Translations under genes and position numbers: made by a program
Notes under the pieces: model-generated
What the model was told of the DNA's origin: nothing
What the model saw: the letters and a program-made list of their open reading frames with translations, nothing else
The model's database searches: none
Part shown: piece by piece, positions 48,061 to 57,164 of the stretch
How the letters are laid out: every line of letters begins with the position of its first letter
Position numbering within the stretch: the stretch's first letter is position 1
Source of the DNA: CAWBOY01 sp963790585
Lineage (GTDB): Bacteria > Planctomycetota > Planctomycetia > Gemmatales > Gemmataceae
Assembly (NCBI GenBank): GCA_963790585.1
Contig: CAWBOY010000002.1
Coordinates: forward strand, 186,001-250,000
DNA: 64,000 nucleotides
Reading direction: 5' to 3'

Positions 48061-48125
48061 ACCAGCTCCAAGCGCAAGCGCCGGGTTCTTTGATTCAGAA
48101 CCCGGCGCTTGCGTTTGGGGCTGGT
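48061..48125. repeat. long palindrome between convergent genes
   Basis: 29-base arms (48061-48089 and 48097-48125; outer end ACCAGCTCCAAGCGCAAGCG) with 27 or more complementary positions and a 7-base loop. It lies between the STN-domain gene and the end of clpX and may terminate both. Confidence 0.82.
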
Positions 48126-48153
48126 AAAATCCGAGAGAAAGGCACCTTCACTA

Positions 48154-49458
48154 TCACGCGCTCTTCTTGTCACTGATAGGGCCGCGCTCGAAAAGCTTCG
48201 CTTCGCCGCGAACGACTGCGTCGGTCACGACATATTTCGATTTCGGCTCGACATCGGGCAACTCGAACATGATTTCGGTCATCAGGTCTTCGACAATGCT
48301 GCGTAGGCCGCGAGCTCCGGTGTCGCGTTCTTTTGCCAAGTGAGCAATCGCCTTCAGGGACGGTGGCGTGAATTCTAGCTCGGCGCCTTCCATCTCGAAG
48401 AGCTTCTGGAATTGCTTGGTCAGAGCGTTGCGTGGTTCTGTGAGAATGCGGACCAGAGCGTCCTCATCGAGCGGGTCAAGCGGCGCGATCACGGGGAGTC
48501 GGCCGACGAACTCGGGAATCATGCCGAACTTGATCAAGTCGGCGCTTGTGACCTTGCTGAGCATTTCGCCGATCTTCTTTTCGCGCTCTTCCGGTTTGGC
48601 GCCGAAGCCGATGCCGCCCTTGCCTAGGCGTTTCGTGATGATGTTGTCGAGGCCGACAAACGTGCCGCCGCAGATGAAGAGGATATTGCTGGTATCGACC
48701 TGAATGTATTGCTGTTCCGGATGCTTGCGGCCACCCTGCGGCGGAACGTTGCTGACGGTTCCTTCGAGCATTTTCAGGAGCGCTTGCTGCACGCCTTCGC
48801 CGCTGACGTCACGAGTGATACTGACGTTTTGGCTGGTCTTGGCAATTTTGTCGACTTCGTCGATATAGATAATGCCGCGTTGGGCGGCCTCGATGTCGAA
48901 ATCGGCCGCGTGAAGCAGCTTGAGGAGAAGATTTTCGACGTCTTCACCCACATAGCCGGCTTCGGTCAAGGTCGTCGCGTCGCCGATAGCGAATGGCACG
49001 TCCAGGATGCGCGCCAGCGTACGGGCCAGCAAAGTCTTGCCGCTGCCGGTTGGGCCGACGAGCAGGATGTTGCTCTTGTCGACTTCGACCTCGCCCATGC
49101 CCTGGTCGGCCATCGACAGGCGCTTGTAATGATTGTGTACCGCGACGGCGAGCGAGGACTTCGCCCGATTTTGGCCGGTCACGTAGAGATCAAGCTTTTC
49201 CTTGATCGTCCGCGGCGTCGGAATGTTGGTGAAGGGTGTTTTGGTGCGGCCCTGACGGCGCTTTTCCTGGTCGATAATCGACTGGCACAGCTCGATGCAC
49301 TCACCGCAAATATAGACGTCGCTCGGTCCCTCGACGAGGGGCCCGACATCGCGGTAGCTTTTACGGCAGAAGGAGCAATAAGCATTGCGATTCCGTCCGG
49401 TGCTCCCGGTCGGCTTGCGGCCTCCTCCTCCGGTGCCCGAGTCTTTCGTCGGCGGCAT
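48154..49458 (-). CDS. clpX: ATP-dependent Clp protease ATP-binding subunit ClpX
   Basis: A 434-residue AAA+ unfoldase that feeds substrates to ClpP. The N-terminal zinc-binding domain has four cysteines (YCSFCRKSYRDV ... VYICGECIELCQ). Walker A is LLVGPTGSGKTLLARTLA, Walker B IIYIDEVDKIA, with the pore loop GYVGEDVE, the RKHPEQQYIQVDTSNILFIC region and the ClpP-contact IGF-type loop as GGIGFGA. Sensor 2 is ARGLRSIVEDLM. AGGGAGAG before ATG 49458 fixes the start; the N-terminal 35 residues are a Gly-rich extension. clpP is not adjacent. Confidence 0.96.
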   Translation of the reverse strand: MPPTKDSGTGGGGRKPTGSTGRNRNAYCSFCRKSYRDVGPLVEGPSDVYICGECIELCQSIIDQEKRRQGRTKTPFTNIPTPRTIKEKLDLYVTGQNRAKSSLAVAVHNHYKRLSMADQGMGEVEVDKSNILLVGPTGSGKTLLARTLARILDVPFAIGDATTLTEAGYVGEDVENLLLKLLHAADFDIEAAQRGIIYIDEVDKIAKTSQNVSITRDVSGEGVQQALLKMLEGTVSNVPPQGGRKHPEQQYIQVDTSNILFICGGTFVGLDNIITKRLGKGGIGFGAKPEEREKKIGEMLSKVTSADLIKFGMIPEFVGRLPVIAPLDPLDEDALVRILTEPRNALTKQFQKLFEMEGAELEFTPPSLKAIAHLAKERDTGARGLRSIVEDLMTEIMFELPDVEPKSKYVVTDAVVRGEAKLFERGPISDKKSA

Positions 49459-49677
49459 GCGCTCTCCCTTCAGGTTCATCCCCACCGGAGTGACCGGCTC
49501 AGGGGCTTTGATTGCGGCGGTTTGTGGACATCCCATCGTGAGGCGAAAAAAGCTCGCGCCGTGCGGAAGGGATAGGTATCTATAACAGGTCCGTGATCTC
49601 AAGCTTCCGAGTTGATTGCAAATAGTACGGCTTCGCGCGATTCTCCGCAAGGAGTGTCGCTAAAATCGGCTCCCACG

Positions 49678-50097
49678 TCAGGATATAGCTGGCCCATCGG
49701 GCGGTTTACCATTGGCTGGCGGCGGCTCCGGTGGAGGCTTGTCAATCTCCGATTCGGGAGGAGCAATCGGCTTCTTTTCTCCGACTGGTTGAATGGTCTC
49801 GGGATGCGGCACACGCTTGGTCCCGCGCCGTAGCTCACCGCCGAGAACTCGGCGAAGGCTATCGTATTCCTTTTGATCGATCTCACCCTTCTCGTAGAGA
49901 GATCGAAAATGAGCCAGTTGGTCGCTCGCGCTCTGAGCGGCGTCGGCATTTCTTTTCCGCCAGCGGCCGACCATCGCGATAATGATCGCTCCCACAAGGA
50001 GCGCGCCCGCGGCGTAGGCGCCTTGAACGATAAAGGGAAAGGCCCGCGGCGGCCCCTCTTCGGCGAACAACAGTCTCCCAGTTTCCGCGAGAATCAT
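49678..50097 (-). CDS. membrane protein with SHOCT-like domain
   Basis: A 139-residue protein: short N-terminus, one membrane helix (FIVQGAYAAGALLVGAIIIA), a basic linker, then a SHOCT-like helical pair (AHFRSLYEKGEIDQKEYDSL) and a Pro-rich tail. SHOCT domains are short oligomerisation modules at the ends of bacterial membrane proteins. GAGGCGAG precedes ATG 50097, favoured over ATG 50130. Upstream of clpX on the same strand with a 220-base gap. Confidence 0.68.
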   Translation of the reverse strand: MILAETGRLLFAEEGPPRAFPFIVQGAYAAGALLVGAIIIAMVGRWRKRNADAAQSASDQLAHFRSLYEKGEIDQKEYDSLRRVLGGELRRGTKRVPHPETIQPVGEKKPIAPPESEIDKPPPEPPPANGKPPDGPAIS

Positions 50098-50379
50098 ACT
50101 CGCCTCACGCGCGGTTGAACTATACACCATCTTTAACAAGATGCGTCAGAATGAAGGCACCTCATTCCGCTCCGCTCGTGCCCTCTATTATAACGCGGTG
50201 GAACTGTGAGAGATTATTTTCCTTGGCGTGAAATGGAAGGCTTCCTTAGCGCCGCCCCGGCATAGTAGGAAAAGTGAGACTGGCTCCGCCGCTTTGCCGC
50301 GACCGTCAGAAACCGCGTCACCGGCCTGGATCGGCCAGCCCTTGCATGTTACGCTTTCGCATTCTCGAGAGTACGCTTC

Positions 50380-50944
50380 ATGACGACGATCCTGGCGCGC
50401 CTGGCGGCGCTCAACTTTTTATTGCTCTTGGCGGCCTTTGGCGTCGGTCTCGGCTCCTTTTTCACGGGCGGACTACTCGACCCCGAGTCATCCCTGTTTC
50501 CCTTGCACTTTTATCTTGGTCTGACGTCGGTCCTGTTGAATCTGGGCGTTCATTCGCTCGTGTTCATCTACTTCCTTGGTACGGGCCGCTGGATCAAGGA
50601 AGTTGCCCAGGCCTATCGGATCCCAGACGACCCGCTGCCGAAAATCACGCGAGCGCTTAAACGTTCGACGTTTCCCGTCGCTCTGACCGCGATGCTGGTG
50701 CCGATCGCGACGGCGGCGGCCGGCGCCAAAGCGCAGGGTCGCGAATGGCACTGGAGCGCCCATCTTTCCCTGGCCGCCGCGTCCATCCTGGTCAATGTGT
50801 GGGCTTTTTACAACGAATATCGCAATGTGCCGCTTGAATGCCGAGATCATCGATAAAGTGATGGACGAAGTCGAACGGATCCGCGCCGCGCACGGGCTGG
50901 TGAGCAACGCGGAAGCGCTCAAGCAAGAAGAGGCCTCGTCTTAG
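50380..50944 (+). CDS. four-helix membrane protein, unknown (frameshifted near its end)
   Basis: Residues 1-150 hold four hydrophobic segments (LAALNFLLLLAAFGVGLGSF, LFPLHFYLGLTSVLLNLGVH and others) with HFYLGL...HSLVFIYFLGTGRW suggesting a heme- or quinone-type four-helix bundle; this is inference. At about 50831 one extra base breaks the frame; the continuation RLNAEIIDKVMDEVERIRAA runs to a stop at 50944. Repaired length is about 187 residues. The His residues are conserved-looking but I cannot name the family. Confidence 0.6.
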
Positions 50945-51053
50945 GCGCGAACCGAAGGGGGCACTTTGCGGTACCGCTATCTAAAAAATGCGTTATCGCG
51001 AAGCGCTACCGTTCTCCTACGGGCGCACGACCAAAAGTGCGCTTGGTAATTTG

Positions 51054-51614
51054 CTACTTCTTGACGCCTTCAAAACTGATCGACACGGCGACCTCGTCGC
51101 CGATGGCGTCTTTGAGTTTGTCCATGCCGAAGTCCGAGCGCTTCAGCACCAAGTCGGTCGAAAAACCGGTGTGAAGGGCGCCGCGCATCTCGACCATTTT
51201 GCCGCCCTTGAGCAAGAAGCTGATGCTCTTGGTGACGCCGTGCATCGTGAAATCGCCGGTCACCTCGAAGCCGCTTTCGATTGCCTTGACGCTTGTGCTC
51301 TTGAACGACATGTTGGGATACTGCTTTACATTGAAAAAATCTGGCCCGCGTAAATGTTCGTCACGGGCCGTATTGCCGGTGTCGACGCTCGTGGACTTGA
51401 TCGCCAACTCGAACGACGATTTGGGGCCATCGACGACAAAGCTACCACTGACGGCGTTGAAACGACCAAAAGTTTGGCTGAGACCCATATGCGCAACTTT
51501 GAACGTAACGCCCGTGTGAGCGGTATCGAGAGCGAAATTGTCGGCCGACGCCGAAGCGGCGAACAGCGAGGCGACGGCGAGCGCGCAGGCGACAGGTGCA
51601 AATCGGAAACGCAT
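51054..51614 (-). CDS. YceI-family periplasmic protein
   Basis: A 186-residue lipocalin-like protein with a signal peptide (residues 1-24, ending ASASA) and the YceI barrel: NFALDTAHTGVTFKVAHMGL, FGRFNAVSGSFVVDGPKSSF, DEHLRGPDFFNVKQYPNMSF, DFTMHGVTKSISFLLKGGKM and RSDFGMDKLKDAIGDEVAVS. Structures of the family bind polyisoprenoids in the barrel; the role is often linked to stress or quinone transport. Intact, single gene. Confidence 0.92.
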   Translation of the reverse strand: MRFRFAPVACALAVASLFAASASADNFALDTAHTGVTFKVAHMGLSQTFGRFNAVSGSFVVDGPKSSFELAIKSTSVDTGNTARDEHLRGPDFFNVKQYPNMSFKSTSVKAIESGFEVTGDFTMHGVTKSISFLLKGGKMVEMRGALHTGFSTDLVLKRSDFGMDKLKDAIGDEVAVSISFEGVKK

Positions 51615-51660
51615 AATTCAGATCCTCAAGGAGAATGAAACGATCTCTTCGTTCTCTTTC

Positions 51661-51728
51661 TTTATATAGCCCGGCATTTATGCCGGGACAGACCAACAGA
51701 CCCCTGGCAAGCAGGGGGCTATATAAAA
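51661..51728. repeat. inverted repeat with double hairpin
   Basis: Outer arms TTTATATAGCCC (51661-51672) and GGGCTATATAAA (51717-51728) enclose two smaller hairpins, CCGGCATTTATGCCGG and a CCCCTGGC...GCAGGGG pair. It sits between the cation exporter stop and yceI start on the minus strand and may terminate the exporter gene. Confidence 0.7.
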
Positions 51729-51738
51729 AAGGCGCCGA

Positions 51739-52647
51739 TCACTCTTTTTCCAGCGGCAACAGCGCGCTATCGTGCCACGACGCCTGTTCCTCGATCGGCT
51801 CGACATGGATCGTCACTTCGGCTCTCGCGAACTTTTCGAGGATTGCCTTCTCGATTTGCGCACCTCTGGCATGAGCGACGCGAACGCTCAGGTCGCCGGG
51901 TACCAACAGGTGAAAATCAATGAAACGATGAGAACCGGACAGCCGGGTTCGTAGGGCGTGAAACGTGTGGCCCGGCTCGAGGTTAGCTGTGATGAGAGCG
52001 CGCAGGCTTGCCACTTCCTCTTTTGGCAACGCATGGTCCATCAGGCCGTTGAACGATCGGCGCATCAAGCTGACTGCTGTCCATACGATGATGGTAGCGA
52101 CGAACAGGGCAACGACCGGATCGAGCCATTTCCAGCCGGTAAGCCAAACAAGCCCGAGGCCTGCGAGAACGCCCGAGCTGGTCCAGACGTCGGTCATCAA
52201 ATGCCAACCGTCGGCCTCCAGGACAATGGACCGATGCTTCTTGCCGGCCTGCAAAACCAAATAACCAACGCCGCCATTGATGACTGTGGCGACGAACAAA
52301 AGAATCATGCCGAGGCCGATCGTTTCGATCTCGCGCTGATCAAGGAGGCGGACGAAGGCGGCCCACGCGATGGCAATTGCGGCCACGAGGATTAGGCCAC
52401 CTTCGAGCCCGCTGGAGAAAAACTCAATCTTGGCATGGCCATAGGTGTGCTCGCGGTCGACAGGCTGGGCCGAATAAATGAGCGAAGCGTAAGCCGCCGA
52501 GGCCGCAATGAGATTAATTAACGACTCCGCCGCGTCGGACAACATGCTGACCGAGCCTGTGAAAAAATAAGCCACGGTCTTGAGGCCCAGCGTCGCCAGC
52601 CCCGCGAGAATCGAAAATAGGATTGGCGTGCGGAGATGCGAATCCAT
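51739..52647 (-). CDS. cation diffusion facilitator (CDF) family metal exporter
   Basis: A 302-residue inner-membrane transporter with six helices. TM2 carries SVSMLSDAAESLINLIAASA with the DxxxS/E metal site, TM5 carries EADGWHLMTDVWTSSGVLAG (HxxxD), and a cytoplasmic C-terminal domain follows (HTFHALRTRLSGSHRFIDFH). The family exports Zn, Co, Cd, Fe or Mn using the proton gradient; the exact metal is not predictable. GAGGAAATC before ATG 52647 supports the start. Downstream (left) is yceI. Confidence 0.9.
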   Translation of the reverse strand: MDSHLRTPILFSILAGLATLGLKTVAYFFTGSVSMLSDAAESLINLIAASAAYASLIYSAQPVDREHTYGHAKIEFFSSGLEGGLILVAAIAIAWAAFVRLLDQREIETIGLGMILLFVATVINGGVGYLVLQAGKKHRSIVLEADGWHLMTDVWTSSGVLAGLGLVWLTGWKWLDPVVALFVATIIVWTAVSLMRRSFNGLMDHALPKEEVASLRALITANLEPGHTFHALRTRLSGSHRFIDFHLLVPGDLSVRVAHARGAQIEKAILEKFARAEVTIHVEPIEEQASWHDSALLPLEKE

Positions 52648-52713
52648 CAAGATTTCCTCAGTGCGGATAACGGTTTTCAGCGACCCGGGAGCGTCAGCGC
52701 AGGCGCGAATTCG

Positions 52714-52789
52714 TTTAGCCGCGAGCCGCCAGGCGAGCGCCGTGGGATAGCGCTATCAAACAGCGCTCGCCTGACGGCTCGCGGCTAAA
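52714..52789. repeat. palindromic repeat, TTTAGCCGC family, carrying the second 264-bp element
   Basis: A slightly diverged and shortened member of the family seen at 35938 (left arm with CC for CG changes; right arm identical). It is preceded by CGAATTCG at 52706-52713, and the same 8 bases follow the composite at 53062-53069. Confidence 0.82.
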
Positions 52790-52790
52790 C

Positions 52791-53054
52791 GCAATACCGT
52801 TCGTCTAACCCGGCGCCTCGCTCTTCCTATAGTGGACAACGGCAATCTTTTATTTGGCAAGGGTGCATCCTTGCCAAATAACCTGGCTTCCAAGGTTGGC
52901 GCGTAAATTCTTTATTCACATGTACTTATCTTAATAATCACCAAGACGATCAACATGGTTAAAACGACCACTCTTGCCAAAAGTGCTTTGGCATGGCAAG
53001 GCTGGTCCGCCCAGGGATTGGGCAAAAGAAAACCCCTTAGACGAACGGTATTGC
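52791..53054 (-). mobile_element. 264-bp MITE-like element, copy 2 (inverted)
   Basis: Same 18-bp perfect terminal inverted repeats and same 264-bp length as copy 1, in the opposite orientation. Comparison base by base shows 2 differences only. GGCTAAAC flanks it on both sides (52783-52790 and 53055-53062). It and the adjoining palindrome occupy the gap of about 500 bases between the cation exporter and the next gene; no coding frame is seen there. Confidence 0.9.
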
Positions 53055-53148
53055 GGCTAAACGAATTCGCTCCGGTCGCTCTCTCTCCCGGCTTTTGAAT
53101 TTCTCTAGAGCAAACTCGTCAAACAAGCATCAGCTGCAACTCGGCCTT

Positions 53149-53933
53149 TCACGGCCCCACGAAAGTCAATTCGCCGTAATCCTCATAGCGATGAAAGCTC
53201 GGCTCCGTCAGCGGCGCCGTTGACGACAGTTCCGGGCTCTCCAGTGTTGCGGAGAAATCATAGCGGCACAGGGCGAAGCGCCACTTGTCTCCAGGTTTCG
53301 GCCTGCCGCCGGTTAACTTGAATGCGGTCCAGGGAATGAATCCCTCGACCGTCCAACCTACATCACGGTCGTCCCAACGATTGAGTGTTCCGTGGACCTG
53401 CACTGCCGATTCCATGCCCAGGCGCGTGCCCGCGGCGAATCTACCGTAGCCGCCCGCGCCGCGCGAGGGGAAGAATAGCTCCAATTGCGTATTGAGCGGA
53501 TTAACCTGGAACTCGTAATAGGGGAGCTTGTCAGTAGCCGGCTTTAGGAAGATCTCGAATACGTCCTCAGTCCAGAGCATGCCGTTGGGCTCGCGAATCG
53601 TGGCGAAAACGTCATGGTCCTCCATGTCGGCGCTGAAGTAGAAGCCTTCACCATCCCAGAGCAGCCGAGCCGTCGTTTTCGTGGCGGCTTTTCGTTTCCG
53701 CCAATAAGCGGAGAAATCGGACAATTTATCCGCCTTACTCCAGGCGACGTCATCAAGCACACCGTCAATCTTGATCGGGCGAGACGCCCAGCGGCACTCG
53801 GCCTTGCGAACGGCTGGGGTGTCTTCAATCTTTGGGGCCGGCGGGTCGTCTACGATCGCCGCCGTCTTTAGGTCACATCCTGCCAATAGACTCGCGTCAG
53901 CGCCGTGACGACGGCGACCCTTGAGAGGCTCAT
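53149..53933 (-). CDS. lipoprotein with carbohydrate-binding family 9-like domain (frameshifted in the signal region)
   Basis: The start is ATG 53933 after AAAAGGAGCCGCT; the signal peptide MSLSRVAVVTALTR continues, after one lost base at about 53891, into LLAGCDLKTA (lipobox, lipid Cys). The mature part is a CBM9-like/DOMON-type beta sandwich: CRWASRPIKIDGVLDDVAWS, TARLLWDGEGFYFSADMEDH, TEDVFEIFLKPATDKLPYYE and WTVEGFIPWTAFKL. Such domains bind carbohydrate or act as heme/sugar-binding modules. Without the repair the gene would be read from 53886 as a cytoplasmic protein. It lies 13 bases after the oxidoreductase gene, same strand. Confidence 0.8.
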
Positions 53934-53946
53934 AGCGGCTCCTTTT

Positions 53947-55271
53947 TCAGGGGAACTCAGGCGGTGTTTTCTTCGTGAGAAATTGCAGAAATTGGAGGCC
54001 AAGGAAAATAACCAGCAATGGCGGGATGACGAACACGAGCGACGGCAGCCAGGCCGACAGGATCAACACGACAAGGATGATCCAGAGTAGCCCGCAGCCG
54101 ACCAGCGTCATAGTCCCCTTGAAGCCGACTTCCTCGTTGGCTTCTTGATATTCCAAAATGGTTGTACGCCGACGAAACAGGCTGCGCCGCGCTGCCTCGT
54201 CAAGCTCGAGACAGCGAATCTCGTCTTGCCAGGTCAACGTCGGGGCCGACCTTACGACCGCCGGCAGCGGCGAACTCGGCAAGTCGCGCACGTCACGGCT
54301 GTCGCGAGTCGTGGGGCGCCTTCCGTTTGAATCGCGTCGGTCGAGCCATGAATTCGAGAAGCCCCAGGTAGCTTGATCTGGTCTACCTGCTCTTCTTTCG
54401 GGATCGCATGAGTGGTGCCGAGAGCGGATTCAAATTGTTTGACCAGCAGTGGCCAGGGATACCAGGGCTCAAAGGACTCTTCGACGCGTTCACCTGTTTT
54501 ATCATGCCACGACAAAAAAGCGGGGCCTTGCGGGCCGACGGGAAAAAAGAGGCTTGCGCGGCCCTTGGAGCCTATCACATCCAGCCGCCAGCTGGGGTCC
54601 TCGGCATTTGGCAAAAGTGTGATGCGAAACAGCCCACCGCCTTGAAAACTGCCCGCGATGAGTACCGGTTGTCCCTCTTCGAGAATGTCCTTGGCAGCGA
54701 AGGCGCCGATTTCCGCGACATCGCCGGCGAGCCCGCGCACCATACCCCAACCTTGGAGCGATGCCCGAGGTCCCGCTGGATCGACATAAAGGAGAACCGA
54801 GCCTTCGGAGTTAATTTGCATCTCTAAAAGGCGAAATATGCCGATGGTCGGCCCGGCGGCTTCTTCGCCGCGCTGCACAAAGTCGCGCAGCCGCTGAACG
54901 GCGGGATGCAAGGCTTCGTGCAGCAAGGGTAGCAGCACGCGGCCGCTGTCCATCTGCATCATCGCGACTTCGTAGGCGATTTCCGGCGAATCATCGGCCG
55001 GATGGACGCACAGTACATGCCGTTCTGATTGGACCGAACGCCGCAGTTGCTCTGCGCGCACCGCGCCGGAGCCGGCGACGATGACCATATCGATGGCGGG
55101 ATCCGCGAGTATTTCTTCGACGTCGCCGAGCATCCGCGTCTCGGCGAAGGACGGTTTCATGGAGTCCGGAAGGGCTTCGGTGGAGACCGAGAGCTGGTGC
55201 CGCCCTGTTTCGGCCAGAGCGCGGGCCATCTCGATTCCGTCGGGATGGGATCCCAAGAGCGCGAAACGCAT
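53947..55271 (-). CDS. Gfo/Idh/MocA-like oxidoreductase with C-terminal membrane anchor (frameshifted)
   Basis: Residues 1-330 are a Gfo/Idh/MocA-type protein: MRFALLGSHPDGIEMARALA dinucleotide fold, EEILADPAIDMVIVAGSGAV, and a C-terminal beta-sheet domain (GSFQGGGLFRITLLPNAEDP). Then the frame changes between about 54290 and 54400 and continues TLTWQDEIRCLELDEAARRS, EYQEANEEVGFKGTMTLVGC and two membrane helices ending KKTPPEFP. A similar tail on planctomycete oxidoreductases is known to me, so I join the two parts; a 1-base deletion explains the break. The alternative is two genes overlapping by 40 bases. GAGGTCC precedes ATG 55271. Confidence 0.7.
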
Positions 55272-55302
55272 TGCAGGACCTCGAAGAATATCGGATCGTT
55301 CG

Positions 55303-55701
55303 CTAATCGCCGCAGACTTCTTCGAGAACATCCTCGGAGACATAGATTGGCACGCTTGCCGTCACGGCCAGGGCGATCGCATCGCTCGGTCGGCTATCGA
55401 CCTCGACCATTTCGCCGTTTTGCCGAATGCGGAGCTTGGCGAAGTAGGTGTGGTCGCGCAGCTCGCTAATATAGACGTCGCGCAGCTCGCCGCCCAGGAG
55501 CTCGATTGCCTGTGCGACCAGATCATGTGTCAGCGGTCGCGGCGATTCCTGCTTTTTCACGCGGCGGTCGATGCTGGTCGCCTCAAATATGCCGATCATA
55601 ATAGAAAAACTACGCTTGCCATCCACTTCTTTGAGCATGATGACCTGCTGCTCGTGGACTTCGCTGATGATAATCCGTTTCAGCTCCATGTGGACCGGCA
55701 C
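55303..55701 (-). CDS. bifunctional nuclease-domain (DUF151) protein
   Basis: A 132-residue BFN/DUF151 protein: VHEQQVIMLKEVDGKRSFSI, IGIFEATSIDRRVKKQESPR, ITY-type strand YISELRDHTYFAKLRI and the signature VDSRPSDAIALAVTASVPIY. Plant BFN homologues have nuclease activity; the bacterial role is unknown. GTG at 55701 after AGAGAGG is used; ATG 55689 is the alternative. It is the first gene of a minus-strand group with the oxidoreductase (32 bases downstream) and the CBM9-like lipoprotein. Confidence 0.9.
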   Translation of the reverse strand: MPVHMELKRIIISEVHEQQVIMLKEVDGKRSFSIMIGIFEATSIDRRVKKQESPRPLTHDLVAQAIELLGGELRDVYISELRDHTYFAKLRIRQNGEMVEVDSRPSDAIALAVTASVPIYVSEDVLEEVCGD

Positions 55702-55875
55702 GGCAGCCTCTCTTTCGCCGGAGACGATTGCGCAACATTGTGGAACAGAAGCATTATAAACACCGGTGCGCGAAGTGGGCAGGGGGGACTAACCCAATCG
55801 AACGAGCCGAGGCCTCTTTTGAAAAACGACGCGAGTTGATCTTGACGCGACGGCTCAATCCAGGCACTTTATCGC

Positions 55876-56994
55876 TTACCGGGCTGTGAGTTTTTTCAAA
55901 CCAAGGAGGGTTTGCACCAATGATCTACCAAACAGAAGCCAAGCCTCAGGGATGGCGCGCGGTGGCTGTGTTCGACGATCGCACCGATCGTCTTGTTTAT
56001 CTCGGTCGGTCCTCGACCCAGATCCGAGCCAGCTTCGCCGAAGCCTATTTCGACATTCTCGACGATGAAGAGCGGGATCATGTCTGCTCCATCTCGTTGC
56101 AGCGCTGGCAAGGCGCCCCCGACGCCGGCCGCTGGATGCACCAAACGAACCTAACCGTGCCCGCCAAGCCGAAGCTCGTTGCGCCGCGGCATAAGCGGTA
56201 ATCCGCACGCATAATGAGCCGCGCCGCCCGGCGCGGCTCTTGAGCGCTCTTGGCTCGCCATGCCTCCCAGGGCGAGCTTGAGCGCGCAGCAGATCGCACT
56301 CCACTGCATTCAGCTCTTTAATCTCGCCCGCTCCAAGGCTGCCTAAACTTAGTCCGCCAATACCGACGCGAATCAACCGTTCGACCTCGTGGCCCAGGGC
56401 CCAGGCCATGCACCGAATCTGGCGATTGCGGCCTTCCGTGAGTACGAATTCCAGCGAGCGGCCGCCCGTATCCGGCAATAACCGCACTTCGGCCGAGCGC
56501 GTACGGCCGTCGGGTAGATCGACTCCGTCATTCAGCTGCTGGATCACTTTGGGCGAAGGCGAGTCTTTTAGAGTGACGTGATAGGTCTTTTCCACATGAG
56601 ACTGCGGATCGGTCAGGAGCGTCGAGAGGGCTGAGTCATTTGTCAGGATCAGCAAACCCTCAGATTCTGCGTCGAGTCGGCCGACGGGGAATAACCACGG
56701 TAGACCGGGCGGCAGCAGGTCGTAAACGACGGGCCGGCCCCGTTCATCGCTCCGCGTCGTCACGACGCCGCGCGGCTTGTTCATGGCCAGGGCGAGCGTC
56801 GTCTTTTGCAACGTTTGACCGCGGCGGGTGATGTCCTGCCGATCAAGATCGATCCACGTAAGCGGATCCGTGACAACCTGGCCATCGACTTCCACTTCGC
56901 CTGCCTCGATCCAACTCCAGGCCTGGCCGCGCGAGCCCCAGCCTAGCTTGGACAGGGCACGATGCAGCTGCACACGCTGCCCCGGTTTTCGCAT
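55876..56994 (-). CDS. 16S/23S rRNA pseudouridine synthase, RsuA/RluB family (C-terminal run-on)
   Basis: The reliable part is about 56994-56260: an S4 domain (LHRALSKLGWGSRGQAWSWI, GEVEVDGQVVTDPLTWID), then the catalytic domain with ALAMNKPRGVVTTRSDERGR and the catalytic aspartate in FPVGRLDAESEGLLILTNDS, and LTEGRNRQIRCMAWALGHEV at the C-terminal part. After LNAVECDLLR the open frame continues about 120 codons of Arg-rich sequence that is a shadow of the plus-strand gene 55920-56201. The true stop was probably lost through a small indel or point change near 56230-56270. Family members are about 240-250 residues. Confidence 0.8.
   Translation of the reverse strand: MRKPGQRVQLHRALSKLGWGSRGQAWSWIEAGEVEVDGQVVTDPLTWIDLDRQDITRRGQTLQKTTLALAMNKPRGVVTTRSDERGRPVVYDLLPPGLPWLFPVGRLDAESEGLLILTNDSALSTLLTDPQSHVEKTYHVTLKDSPSPKVIQQLNDGVDLPDGRTRSAEVRLLPDTGGRSLEFVLTEGRNRQIRCMAWALGHEVERLIRVGIGGLSLGSLGAGEIKELNAVECDLLRAQARPGRHGEPRALKSRAGRRGSLCVRITAYAAAQRASAWRARLGSFGASSGRRRGRLASAATRWSRHDPALHRRECRNRLRRSWLGSGSRTDRDKQDDRCDRRTQPPRAIPEAWLLFGRSLVQTLLGLKKLTAR
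55920..56201 (+). CDS. small unknown protein, opposite to the run-on end of the pseudouridine synthase frame
   Basis: A 93-residue protein with balanced composition: GWRAVAVFDDRTDRLVYLGR, STQIRASFAEAYFDILDDEE, VCSISLQRWQGAPDAGRWMH and a basic tail. CAAGGAGGG precedes the ATG by 8 bases. It lies entirely within the minus-strand extension of the pseudouridine synthase frame, but that extension is Arg-rich noise, so this one is the real gene. A GC-rich hairpin follows the stop by 12 bases. No family is recognised. Confidence 0.7.
   Translation: MIYQTEAKPQGWRAVAVFDDRTDRLVYLGRSSTQIRASFAEAYFDILDDEERDHVCSISLQRWQGAPDAGRWMHQTNLTVPAKPKLVAPRHKR
56214..56239. terminator. GC-rich hairpin between convergent genes
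   Basis: GAGCCGCGCC / GGCGCGGCTC with a GCCC loop, just after the small plus-strand gene and facing the pseudouridine synthase gene. No strong T tract follows, so termination is likely but not certain. Confidence 0.55.
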
Positions 56995-57164
56995 GCCGTG
57001 ATTCAATGCGGGCCTCACCACCGGATACCATGACCGGAAACTCTTGGACAATTTATACTCTGGGCCCTATGCGCCGGCCTTTTCGATCGGTAGACTTTCC
57101 CCGGTAAGATTACGTCAATACGCCGAACACACATCACCAAGCGATCAAGCCAGCTGAGGATTTT

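Noticed and set aside
48709..49575. Plus-strand frame of 288 codons opposite clpX
   Set aside because: A shadow of the highly conserved clpX gene.
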